From positions 107,883-171,882 of the forward strand of contig DXCT01000101.1 of NCBI GenBank assembly GCA_019115865.1: 64,000 nt of DNA, in the 5' to 3' direction. Made by a program: the position numbers and the translations under genes. Shown in pieces: positions 56,183 through 63,757 of this stretch. Position 1 is the first letter of the stretch. Each line of letters starts with the position of its first letter. The DNA is from Candidatus Yaniella excrementavium (GTDB lineage Bacteria; Actinomycetota; Actinomycetes; Actinomycetales; Micrococcaceae). The notes under the pieces are model-generated. The model was not told the origin of the DNA. It ran no database searches and saw only the letters and a program-made list of their open reading frames with translations.

Positions 56183-57082
56183 TCACTGTGGTTTGAGCTG
56201 CGCGGCAGCTGCTTGCCGATGCTCTGGGTCACCGGTTTGTAACGCGAACAGTCCGTAGGGGACTGGGCTCGCTGCGAAGATCTCCGCGCAGTGCTCGGCC
56301 AAGCGGGGCCAGATTGTGCCGCCGCGTTCAACATATCGTTGTACGGTCGCATCAAAGACCTCTGGTGGTGCGGTGACCTGCTGAAACATGAAGTCCTTGG
56401 CTGGGTCGCCCACAGAAGCTGTCGTCCAATCCAGCACGGCAGTAATGCGTTCATCGAGGATCAGTGTGTGGGCCGCGTAGATCTCACCGTGGGTGACCAC
56501 AGCATGTTCGGGCCAATAGCTATCGTCATGCAACCAACGCTGCCACCGGTCTCGAAGGTTACCAGCGATGTCGAACTCGGCGGCCACCGTTTCGATATCC
56601 CTCTTCCATGATTGTCGAGTTTCATCAGAGGTCCGAAACACCACACCCGTATCCCGCACTTCAGCCGGGTCGATCGCATGGAGTTCCGCCAACAGATCGC
56701 CAAGTGATTCAGCATAGGTCAATGACGCGACATCGAAGTGCCACACCGGTGCACCAGCCCCGTCTAAGGTGAGCCCGGGCTTCCCGGGGAGCAGAGGATA
56801 GGCGATGAGCTCGTCGGTGTGGATCCGCCAATCGGGTACCGCTGCGCTCAAATGTGGTGCCACGGCTTGCAGAAGGCGAGCCTCGGTTTCAGCTCTAGCA
56901 ATCACATCGTGTCGACGGGGGATACGTAACACCCATGCTTCACCGTCGAGCGTTTCGGCGATGGCAACGCGGAAATCCAGGCCTAGCTCGTTTACACTGA
57001 TGGAGGCTTCGTCGAGCGCCAGATTATGTGCTGTCGCCAGCCGACTGATGTGGGGCACTAAGCCATGTTCAGGATTAAACAT
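56183..57082 (-). CDS. Macrolide 2'-phosphotransferase (Mph family) with HGE in place of HGD
   Basis: The 299-residue product aligns along its length with Mph enzymes, which inactivate macrolides by GTP-dependent phosphorylation of the desosamine 2'-OH. Shared patterns are SVNELGLDFRVAIAETLDGE, WVLRIPRRHDV, AVPDWRIHTDELIAYPLL, RWQRWLHDDSYWP and VLDWTTASVGDPAKDF. The catalytic loop reads THGEIYAAHT where Mph(A) has HGDLYVGH, changing the catalytic-base aspartate to glutamate. Activity is therefore uncertain. GAGG lies about 9 nt before the ATG. A palindrome upstream (57147-57175) may be an operator. Confidence 0.87.
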   Translation of the reverse strand: MFNPEHGLVPHISRLATAHNLALDEASISVNELGLDFRVAIAETLDGEAWVLRIPRRHDVIARAETEARLLQAVAPHLSAAVPDWRIHTDELIAYPLLPGKPGLTLDGAGAPVWHFDVASLTYAESLGDLLAELHAIDPAEVRDTGVVFRTSDETRQSWKRDIETVAAEFDIAGNLRDRWQRWLHDDSYWPEHAVVTHGEIYAAHTLILDERITAVLDWTTASVGDPAKDFMFQQVTAPPEVFDATVQRYVERGGTIWPRLAEHCAEIFAASPVPYGLFALQTGDPEHRQAAAAQLKPQ

Positions 57083-57146
57083 TTTTTACCGCCTCGGTTG
57101 CGCAGCTGCTCATGAAAAAGTTTGGCCCACTTTACACTATGATCGA

Positions 57147-57175
57147 ATCGTACAGCGTGTGTCTTTCAGTACGAT
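57147..57175. promoter_or_regulatory. Inverted repeat ATCGTAC-N15-GTACGAT upstream of mph
   Basis: Perfect 7-bp arms are spaced by 15 nt; with two mismatched bases the symmetry extends outward to GATC on both sides. It lies 65-93 bp upstream of the mph start in the only sizeable gap of this strand. This fits a dimeric repressor operator or a promoter element. Confidence 0.4.
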
Positions 57176-57190
57176 GAGATCGTAAAGATC

Positions 57191-57214
57191 GAGAGGCACC
57201 CACATGTGCCTCTC
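57191..57214 (-). terminator. Hairpin after the cysteine desulfurase gene
   Basis: GAGAGGCAC pairs perfectly with GTGCCTCTC across a 6-nt loop, 39 nt beyond the stop on the minus strand; it is followed on that strand by GATCTTTA. The T-tract is weak. Confidence 0.5.
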
Positions 57215-57252
57215 CAGCTGCGGGGGCCATAACGTCCCCTCACTGTGTGGAT

Positions 57253-58374
57253 CTATGACTGCTCGCGCACCGCATTGCTCAGAGTCGTGACGACTGTCTG
57301 GATATCGTTTTGGCTGGTTTGTCGCCCGATGGATAGGCGCAACGCACCGAGGGCAACATTGGATTCGATGCCCATCTCTAGCAGAGTCTCAGCGGGGGTA
57401 TGAACACCGGAATGGCAAGCGCTACCGGTCGACGCTGAGACATCTTCGATGGTGTCGAGTAGGTCGCTGCCGATCCGGTCGGGGAGTGCCACCATGAGCG
57501 TATTTGGTAAGCAATGCTCAGCGGGGCTGATGCGTACGACCTCAGGAATGGTTGACTTCAGCTGGTCCCAGAGCATTTCGGTCAGGCGCTTTTGTCGTTC
57601 GGCTTCGGCGGTCAGTGTGTTCCCGGCAAGCTCGGCGGCAACACCGAGACCCACAATATTGGCAACGTTTTCAGTGCCGGGGCGCAGGCCACATTCTTGT
57701 CCTGCGCCCAAAAGCACGGGAGCGATGAGTGTTCCCCGACGAACATATAGTGCGCCGATGCCCTTGGGCGCATAGAGCTTATGCCCGGCAATGCTGAGGA
57801 AATCGACGTGCAAATCATTGACAGAGACCGGAATTTTTCCAACGGCCTGAGCGCCGTCGGTATGGACGACGCCGCCGGCAGAGCGGACCTGTTGGGCGAA
57901 TTGGGCGACCGGCTGGATGGTACCCACTTCATTTTGCGCCAGAATGATTGTGCCCAAACCCAACGGACCAGACGGCACGGCCTTGGGGTCGATCCGACCG
58001 TGTGAATCGACGCCCAAACGGTGTATTGTCCATCCCCGTTGCTCGAGGAGGCTGATTGGTTCAACGGTTGCTGGATGCTCGACCACAGAGGTAACGGCGC
58101 TGTGTTGGGCAGCAACGCGTGCTGTTCCGCGGATCGCGAGGTTATTTGCTTCGGTGCCGCCGGAAGTAAAGGTGATTTCATCCGGATGCGCATCAATGAG
58201 GGCGGCAACGTGTTCCCGAGCCTGTTGCACCGCTTGCCGTGCGTGCCGTCCCTGCGGCGTTGCGCTTGAAGGATTGCCAAAGTGTTCGGTTAGATAGGGC
58301 CACATCGCCTCGGCGACTTCTGGCGCTACCGGGGTGGTGCCGTTGTGATCGAGATAGACCGGGTGTGCTGTCAT
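57253..58374 (-). CDS. Cysteine desulfurase (NifS/IscS-like)
   Basis: A 373-residue class V PLP enzyme that releases sulfur from cysteine as an enzyme-bound persulfide. It has VYLDHNGTTPVAPEV, FTSGGTEANNLAIRG, SVVEHPATVEP, the PLP lysine in IAGHKLYAPKG and the catalytic cysteine in ASTGSACHSGVH. These are group I (IscS/NifS) features. It lies 32 nt downstream of arsR on the same strand and may be read through from it, but a link to arsenic resistance is not established; tRNA thiolation or Fe-S assembly are alternatives. Confidence 0.92.
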   Translation of the reverse strand: MTAHPVYLDHNGTTPVAPEVAEAMWPYLTEHFGNPSSATPQGRHARQAVQQAREHVAALIDAHPDEITFTSGGTEANNLAIRGTARVAAQHSAVTSVVEHPATVEPISLLEQRGWTIHRLGVDSHGRIDPKAVPSGPLGLGTIILAQNEVGTIQPVAQFAQQVRSAGGVVHTDGAQAVGKIPVSVNDLHVDFLSIAGHKLYAPKGIGALYVRRGTLIAPVLLGAGQECGLRPGTENVANIVGLGVAAELAGNTLTAEAERQKRLTEMLWDQLKSTIPEVVRISPAEHCLPNTLMVALPDRIGSDLLDTIEDVSASTGSACHSGVHTPAETLLEMGIESNVALGALRLSIGRQTSQNDIQTVVTTLSNAVREQS

Positions 58375-58406
58375 ATGTTTCTACTGTTCCTGAACAACTG
58401 CGGTGG

Positions 58407-58784
58407 TTACGACAGATCGAGTACGTCACGAAGTTGCGCGAATGCCTCGGGGACGATGCTGTAGTGTGCCCACTTGCCACGCTGTTCGCGAGTCACCAGG
58501 CCGGCGTCCACCAATTTTTTCATATGATGGCTCACAGTCGGCTGGGTAATCCCGAGTTCCTCGGTGAGATCGCAAGCGCATACATCGTCGCAACCTTGCG
58601 CGGCGACATGCGATAACAGCTGGAGGCGGGTTGGGTCTGCTAATGCTTTGAACATGTCCGCGGTCCGTTCGGCTTGGTCCGCATCATTTGGAAAGTTCGC
58701 CAGGGAACAGCACGGTTGCCGTGGGGCGAAAGATGGGTTCGAGGGTTTGGCGGCAGTCTTCATACCTACATCATACATTGACAT
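58407..58784 (-). CDS. arsR: ArsR-family arsenite-responsive repressor
   Basis: The product of up to 125 residues has a winged helix (LGITQPTVSHHMKKLVDAGL) and a dimer interface typical of ArsR/SmtB regulators. Metalloid ligands are likely the N-terminal vicinal pair in RQPCCSLA and Cys in DDVCACDLT. This arrangement resembles Corynebacterium glutamicum ArsR (a Cys pair near 15-16 plus one near 55) rather than the ELCVCDL site alone of Escherichia coli ArsR. The start may be 58784 or the ATG at 58763; an inverted repeat overlaps the first. It is divergent from the acr3-arsC operon. Confidence 0.92.
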   Translation of the reverse strand: MSMYDVGMKTAAKPSNPSFAPRQPCCSLANFPNDADQAERTADMFKALADPTRLQLLSHVAAQGCDDVCACDLTEELGITQPTVSHHMKKLVDAGLVTREQRGKWAHYSIVPEAFAQLRDVLDLS

Positions 58785-58840
58785 CTATCTATGTGTCCGG
58801 ATAGTCTCAACTTTGTCGAATAGACGAATATCAATGTAAG
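58772..58840. promoter_or_regulatory. Inverted repeat pair in the arsR/acr3 control region
   Basis: TACATTGA (58774-58781) and TCAATGTA (58831-58838) are perfect inverted copies. Extended to ATGTCAATGTATG on the minus strand and ATATCAATGTAAG on the plus strand they agree at 11 of 13 positions. They flank the divergent promoter region and are candidate ArsR half-sites or operators. Confidence 0.45.
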
Positions 58841-58855
58841 GGATCTCGAATCATC

Positions 58856-60001
58856 ATGGGCGCTGCCATAGACAACTCTGCGGAGACTGGTTCGCCGGTC
58901 ATGCAGGAAATGTCCTTCTTGGATCGATGGTTGGCCGTGTGGATTATCTTAGCGATGGGGCTAGGGCTGGCTCTTGGTCGGTTCGTGCCCGGGCTGAATG
59001 CGGTATTGGATTCCATGACCGTCGGTGGGATCTCTATACCGATTGCCATCGGTCTGTTGGTGATGATGTATCCAGTCTTAGCCAAGGTCCGGTACAACGA
59101 AACCCACCGGGTCACCGGAGACCGAAAACTCCTCATCCTATCGCTGGTGCTCAACTGGGTGCTCGGACCATTGTTCATGTTCGTTCTGGCTTGGGTCTTT
59201 CTGGCAGATCTTCCCGAGTATCGCACCGGACTCATCATTGTGGGTCTAGCCCGGTGCATCGCCATGGTGTTTATCTGGAACGATATGGCATGTGGAGACC
59301 GGGAAGCTGCCGCAGTGCTGGTGGCCATCAACTCGGTATTCCAAGTCGTGGCATACGGAGCGCTGGGATGGTTCTATCTGCAAGCCCTGCCGTCGTGGCT
59401 CGGTTTAGCGACGACGTCAGCGCAATTCTCCGTCTGGGCGATCGTTGCATCGGTAGTAGTATTCCTCGGTATCCCATTGCTGGCAGGATTCCTCACGCGC
59501 ACCTTCGGCGAGAGGGCTAAAGGACGGGACTGGTACGAAAATGCTTTCCTGCCCAAAATCGGACCCTGGTCGCTCTACGGACTGCTCTTCACGATCGTGT
59601 TGCTCTTTGCTTTCCAAGGCGACGCAATTCTCTCCCAGCCGTTGGACGTCGCCCGGATGGCCGTGCCACTCCTGTTGTATTTCGTGCTGATGTTCCTAGT
59701 CAGTTTCCTCGCCTCGAAAATGCTCGGTCTCAACTATGCTAAGTCGACCTCGGTGGCCTTCACCGCATCGGGCAATAACTTTGAGTTGGCCATCGCGGTA
59801 GCCATCGGCACTTTTGGTGTCACCTCCGGCCAAGCGCTCGCAGGCGTCGTCGGCCCCCTCATTGAAGTGCCAGTGCTGGTGGCTTTGGTCTATGTTGCCG
59901 TATGGCTTGGTCGAAAACTCTTCCCAAACGATCCCACGGTCCCGGTATCTCGCAAGGCAGCCACGACTGCACCCAGTGTGGCGACCATGACTGGAGTCTG
60001 A
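58856..60001 (+). CDS. acr3: Acr3 arsenite efflux permease
   Basis: The 381-residue membrane protein of about ten helices expels arsenite. It has the Acr3 features NWVLGPLFMFVLAWVF, the essential cysteine in GLARCIAMVFIWNDMACGD (transmembrane segment 4), and FTASGNNFELAIAVAIG. The match is to ACR3 (BART superfamily) rather than the ArsB family. AAGGGATC precedes the ATG at some distance. It starts the operon acr3-arsC-FAD oxidoreductase; arsC begins 3 nt downstream. Confidence 0.95.
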   Translation: MGAAIDNSAETGSPVMQEMSFLDRWLAVWIILAMGLGLALGRFVPGLNAVLDSMTVGGISIPIAIGLLVMMYPVLAKVRYNETHRVTGDRKLLILSLVLNWVLGPLFMFVLAWVFLADLPEYRTGLIIVGLARCIAMVFIWNDMACGDREAAAVLVAINSVFQVVAYGALGWFYLQALPSWLGLATTSAQFSVWAIVASVVVFLGIPLLAGFLTRTFGERAKGRDWYENAFLPKIGPWSLYGLLFTIVLLFAFQGDAILSQPLDVARMAVPLLLYFVLMFLVSFLASKMLGLNYAKSTSVAFTASGNNFELAIAVAIGTFGVTSGQALAGVVGPLIEVPVLVALVYVAVWLGRKLFPNDPTVPVSRKAATTAPSVATMTGV

Positions 60002-60004
60002 ACT

Positions 60005-60436
60005 ATGACCACCGCGAACAACACTCCCAGCGTGCTTTTTGTCTGCGTGCATAACGCCGGGCGCTCCCAGATGGCTGCGGGATTCTTGCAAGAACTTGGT
60101 CAGGGTCGTATTGAAGTGCGTTCCGCGGGTTCCGAACCAGCCGATCAGCTCAATGCCGTGGCCGTGCAAGCCATGGCTGAAGAAGACATCGACATCACCG
60201 CGGCTCTCCCCAATATCCTTACCACAGATGCGGTACAAGATTCCGATGTCGTGATCACCATGGGCTGCGGCGACGTTTGTCCCATCTTTCCTGGCAAGCG
60301 ATACGAAGACTGGGAGCTGGCGGATCCCGCAGGACAGGACCTTGAAACGGTTCGGCGTATTCGTGACGACATCAAAACCCGAGTCCAATACCTGGTGGCA
60401 GAGCTACTAGCGCCTACCGATTCCACACAGAACTAA
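60005..60436 (+). CDS. arsC: Arsenate reductase, low-molecular-weight phosphatase type
   Basis: The 143-residue enzyme reduces arsenate to arsenite for export by Acr3. The nucleophile loop is FVCVHNAGRSQMA (CX5R), and a GCGDVCPIFPGKRYEDWEL segment follows with further cysteines. The pattern matches actinobacterial LMW-PTPase arsenate reductases, which often use mycothiol/mycoredoxin; the reductant here is inferred. It overlaps nothing and is 41 nt before the flavoprotein gene. Confidence 0.95.
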   Translation: MTTANNTPSVLFVCVHNAGRSQMAAGFLQELGQGRIEVRSAGSEPADQLNAVAVQAMAEEDIDITAALPNILTTDAVQDSDVVITMGCGDVCPIFPGKRYEDWELADPAGQDLETVRRIRDDIKTRVQYLVAELLAPTDSTQN

Positions 60437-60477
60437 TCATCCCAGCACTCGCGTTTTTGTGCCCTTGAGGAGGCTTC

Positions 60478-61869
60478 ATGCTTGACGCCCCTTGCTGTAC
60501 TACCCAGCCCGGCAACGAATTGCCGGTGATCATTCTTGGCGCGGGTCCGGTCGGACTGGCCGCCGCAGCACACCTGACAGAACAAGACATCACCTCGGTT
60601 GTCCTGGAAGCAGGATCGTCCGTGGGCGCGTCCATCGCTCAGTGGGGTCATACGAGACTGTTCTCACCGTGGCAATATAATATCGACGACGCCGCCCGGC
60701 GTCTGCTGGAGCGTGCCGAATGGAGCGCACCGGATCCTGATGTGCTTCCGACCGGCAACGAATTGATCCAACAATATTTGGAACCTCTGGCGGCAGCGCT
60801 CGGGGACACCGTGCACACCGGAATGCGGGTCACCGCAGTATCCCGTGAGGGCATCGACAAGACGCGCAGCTACGGCCGAGAAGATACCCCGTTTATTGTT
60901 CGGGTCGTACATCCCGATGGTGACTTTGAAGATCTGCGTGCACGCAGTGTCATCGACGCCTCCGGAACATGGAATCAACCAAACCCCTTGGGCCAAGCTG
61001 GCCTGCCCGCACCAGGGGAGACCGAAGCCAGATCACACGGATTCATCTCCGCGCCGTTGCCAGACGTTGGCGGTATTGACCGCGAGCGCTTCGCCGGTCG
61101 GCACGTGTTAGTGGTTGGCTCGGGACACTCCGCTGCCAACAGTTTGCTAGATTTGGCAGAGCTTACCCACCATGCTCCGGGCACTCGCATCAGCTGGGCC
61201 GTTCGCGGTGCAGATGTCACCGCCGTTTATGGGGGCGAAGGCAATGATGAATTAGCCGCCCGGGGCACCCTGGGTTCCCGCCTCCGCGAACTCGTTGAAG
61301 CCGGACACATCTCCGTCCACACGTCATTCGTGATTGACTCATTCGACGTTTCCGATGACGCACTGACGGTTCGCGCTGTCTCATCGGTCGAACCACATCA
61401 ACTGAACGTTGATGTACTCGTTCCGGCCACCGGATTCCGACCCGACTTGAATATGCTGTCTGAGCTTCGTTTAGACATGGATCCAGCAGTGGAAGCCCCA
61501 CGCGACCTGGGTCCGTTGATCGATCCAGAGTTCCACTCCTGCGGCTCGGTAGAACCCCACGGTGAACGCATCCTTGCCCACCCAGAAACCGGGTTTTATA
61601 TCGTAGGAATGAAGAGCTACGGACGTGCACCAACCTTCCTAATGGCCACCGGGTACGAACAGGTTCGTTCAATAGCCGCAGCACTGGCCGGGGATCGAGA
61701 AGCAGCAGATGATCTGAAACTCCAACTACCAACGACTGGGGTCTGCACAACAGATCCGGGGAATGCTGCATCGAACGGAGTGTCAGAATCATCAACTGAT
61801 GATGGATGCTGCGCTCCAGTCGCTAATCAACCGATCCTCATAGGTGCTCGAGCGTCTGCGTGCTGCTAA
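60478..61869 (+). CDS. FAD/NAD(P)-binding oxidoreductase of the arsenic operon, with terminal Cys-Cys pairs
   Basis: The 463-residue flavoprotein has an FAD Rossmann motif ILGAGPVGLAAAAHL (about 19-33) and an NAD(P) motif VVGSGHSAANSLL (about 212-224), as in the CzcO/TrkA-like (COG2072) oxidoreductases and ArsO-type proteins. It carries vicinal cysteines near the N-terminus (LDAPCCTTQ), in a C-terminal tail (TDDGCCAPV) and as the last two residues (SACC). These could bind As(III) or shuttle electrons. GAGGAGG precedes the ATG. Its position as third gene of the ars operon implies an arsenic role, but the reaction is not known. Confidence 0.85.
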   Translation: MLDAPCCTTQPGNELPVIILGAGPVGLAAAAHLTEQDITSVVLEAGSSVGASIAQWGHTRLFSPWQYNIDDAARRLLERAEWSAPDPDVLPTGNELIQQYLEPLAAALGDTVHTGMRVTAVSREGIDKTRSYGREDTPFIVRVVHPDGDFEDLRARSVIDASGTWNQPNPLGQAGLPAPGETEARSHGFISAPLPDVGGIDRERFAGRHVLVVGSGHSAANSLLDLAELTHHAPGTRISWAVRGADVTAVYGGEGNDELAARGTLGSRLRELVEAGHISVHTSFVIDSFDVSDDALTVRAVSSVEPHQLNVDVLVPATGFRPDLNMLSELRLDMDPAVEAPRDLGPLIDPEFHSCGSVEPHGERILAHPETGFYIVGMKSYGRAPTFLMATGYEQVRSIAAALAGDREAADDLKLQLPTTGVCTTDPGNAASNGVSESSTDDGCCAPVANQPILIGARASACC

Positions 61870-61946
61870 CCTTCGGCGCATCAGCTGGCCCCACACGTCT
61901 CACGAGCGGCGAAAGCAGGACCTGTCGGGTACCTCCTTGGTGCCAA

Positions 61947-61952
61947 TAGTCT
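61947..61952 (+). promoter_or_regulatory. -10-like TAGTCT six bases before the P450 start
   Basis: TAGTCT fits the TANNNT -10 pattern and ends 6 nt before the P450 ATG; no ribosome binding site precedes the ATG (CTTGTGACATG). A leaderless transcript is suggested. No clear -35 is seen. Confidence 0.35.
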
Positions 61953-61958
61953 TGTGAC

Positions 61959-63191
61959 ATGACGCATTCAGCACCACGAGAACACGACCAAATGCAGCGC
62001 TTGCGCTCGCAATACGGCAGCGGTCCGGTGCAACTCAAAGTCTTAGCCGGACGGAAGGTTGCACTCTTGGTGGACCCCGCGGATGTCCACCGGGCGCTCA
62101 ATGAGACCCCTGACTCATTTAGCTCAGCCTCGTTGGAAAAACGTGGCGCATTGAACCACTTTCAGCCGGGTGGGGCCTTGGTGTCCTCGGTCAAGGAGCG
62201 AAAGAAACGTCGTCCCTTCAATGAAGCAGCGTTGCAGACGGGCCGCACCGTGCACTCACATGCTGACGCGATGACCAGTGCCGTCCGTGAAGAAGTCGAT
62301 GCCCTACGCGGTCATATTGAGTTCAACGGCGCTGTGGACTGGGATGCGTTCAGCCTCATGTGGTGGCGCATCGTCCGAAGGATCGTGCTGGGGGACTCGG
62401 CTCGCAACGATCAACAAATCACCGAGGACCTCAACCAGCTGCGTGAACGTGGGAACCTGGCATATCTGGTACCGAAAAACCGCAGCCGCCGAAAACGGTT
62501 CACCAAGAGCTTGCGCCACTATCTCGAGTTAGCAGAACCGGGTAGCTTGGCTGCTATGGCGGCCGACATTCCAGCCTCCAAAGGCACGATGCCCGAACAG
62601 CAGATCCCGCAGTGGATGTTTGCCTTCGATGCCGCATCATGGGCCACGTTCCGCGCGGTGAGTTTATTGTCGGCTGATCCCGAGACCACCCAGCTTGCCC
62701 GCGAAGAACTCGATCAGGCGCCAGATTTGCCGACCCTCCGCGCCGTCGTTCTAGAATCGTTGCGGCTGTGGCCAACCACACCGTTGATTTTGCGCGAGAC
62801 CACCGAAGAAACCCAATGGCGCAACGGCACATTGGACAAGGGAACATCAATCTTGATCTTCGCGCCGTTCTTCCATCGCGACGACGAAACCCTGGCCGAT
62901 GCCCACCGTTTTGCCCCGGAACTGTGGTTAGAAGATCGCAACGAGAACGACTGGCCGCTGGTGCCCTTTAGCGGCGGGCCCGGTATGTGTCCGGGCCGCA
63001 ACGTGGTGTTATTAACCGCATCGATGGTGCTGGGCGAACTCCTTCGTAACCATGACTTCACCGCTGAGAAGACTGCGGCAGAACCACTTGATGTAGAGCA
63101 ACTGCCTGGGACCTTGAGCCCATTCTCGTCGCGATTCATCACGAAATCTCGAAACGGTCGAGGCGCTCCAAAATGCCGGGACCAGTCATGA
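61959..63191 (+). CDS. Cytochrome P450
   Basis: The 410-residue protein has the K-helix ExxR (LESLRLWPTTPLILRETTEE), the PERF-like AHRFAPELWLEDR and the haem loop PFSGGPGMCPGRNVVLLTA with the axial cysteine. The I-helix reads FAFDAASWATFRAVS: the acid-alcohol pair (usually ET or DT) used for oxygen activation is replaced. Substrate is unknown. The overlapping downstream gene (ATGA) encodes a small membrane protein. It may use an unusual oxygen-activation route. Confidence 0.88.
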   Translation: MTHSAPREHDQMQRLRSQYGSGPVQLKVLAGRKVALLVDPADVHRALNETPDSFSSASLEKRGALNHFQPGGALVSSVKERKKRRPFNEAALQTGRTVHSHADAMTSAVREEVDALRGHIEFNGAVDWDAFSLMWWRIVRRIVLGDSARNDQQITEDLNQLRERGNLAYLVPKNRSRRKRFTKSLRHYLELAEPGSLAAMAADIPASKGTMPEQQIPQWMFAFDAASWATFRAVSLLSADPETTQLAREELDQAPDLPTLRAVVLESLRLWPTTPLILRETTEETQWRNGTLDKGTSILIFAPFFHRDDETLADAHRFAPELWLEDRNENDWPLVPFSGGPGMCPGRNVVLLTASMVLGELLRNHDFTAEKTAAEPLDVEQLPGTLSPFSSRFITKSRNGRGAPKCRDQS

Positions 63192-63526
63192 CTGCGGTCG
63201 CCGCGTTCTTGGCCGTTCTTGGCGTCATCGCCGTCATGTATTCCCAAGACATCGATTTCTCCGCTCTGATCGGTGCATTGATCCTCGTTTTCTTGGCTGC
63301 TGTAGTCCTCGGAATCGTCATCCGGTTCATTCGAGCGACCCCAGGAAATAGGATTCGTGAAGCTTTCGGCCCAATTATGGGGGCAGGGGATAGCTACCAG
63401 TCTCTGCTGATGGGACGGCCGACCGTGGATGAGTCGTCAGCTGAAGCTCAAAGAATGCAACGTGCAAATGAAGCGATCGATGGGGCGAAGGAAGATCGGT
63501 GGTGGCCCCTCGACAAACCTCGATGA
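63188..63526 (+). CDS. Small two-helix membrane protein
   Basis: The product of about 112 residues has two hydrophobic helices (FLAVLGVIAVMY and LIGALILVFLAAVVLGIVIRF) and a polar C-terminal half (AEAQRMQRANEAIDGAKEDR). No family recognised. ATG 63188 overlaps the P450 stop (ATGA) with GGGA upstream; the track's ATG 63173 is an alternative. Coupling to the P450 gene is suggested by the overlap only. Confidence 0.65.
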   Translation: MTAVAAFLAVLGVIAVMYSQDIDFSALIGALILVFLAAVVLGIVIRFIRATPGNRIREAFGPIMGAGDSYQSLLMGRPTVDESSAEAQRMQRANEAIDGAKEDRWWPLDKPR

Positions 63527-63534
63527 CGTTGGTG

Positions 63535-63744
63535 TTAGCTGTCGTAGCGTGCCACGAGACGGCCAGTGACTCCGCCTTTGGCCAGCCGATCGATCACGTC
63601 GAGATCTTCACCGGCCAGTTCACTGACATCTTTCACGACGCGGGAAACACCGCTTTGTTTGGCCGATTCCCAATCGTCGACGGTGTGAAAGATCTCGGCT
63701 ACGAATTTGTTCCCGTGACCGAACTGGAATAACCGGCCGGGCCT
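63535..63744 (-). pseudogene. Start-less coding remnant on the minus strand
   Basis: A minus-strand frame of 69 codons between stops reads FQFGHGNKFVAEIFHTVDDW ... VVKDVSELAGEDL ... DRLAKGGVTGRLVARYDS with strongly GC-biased third positions, as in real genes here. It has no ATG or other start before its conserved-looking part and no ribosome binding site. It looks like the C-terminal piece of a lost enzyme. The family was not identified. The plus-strand ORF 63499-63732 overlaps it and is judged the shadow. Confidence 0.45.
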
Positions 63745-63745
63745 T

Positions 63746-63751
63746 TATACT
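63746..63751 (+). promoter_or_regulatory. -10 box TATACT six bases before the DUF2207 start
   Basis: TATACT is followed by GGCGCC and the ATG; there is no ribosome binding site. As for the DUF3039 gene, transcription would begin at the start codon. Confidence 0.45.
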
Positions 63752-63757
63752 GGCGCC

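Noticed and set aside
63499-63732. Plus-strand 77-residue ORF
   Set aside because: Composition is unlike neighbours; it is antisense to a minus-strand frame with better coding bias, and its start lies inside the preceding gene.
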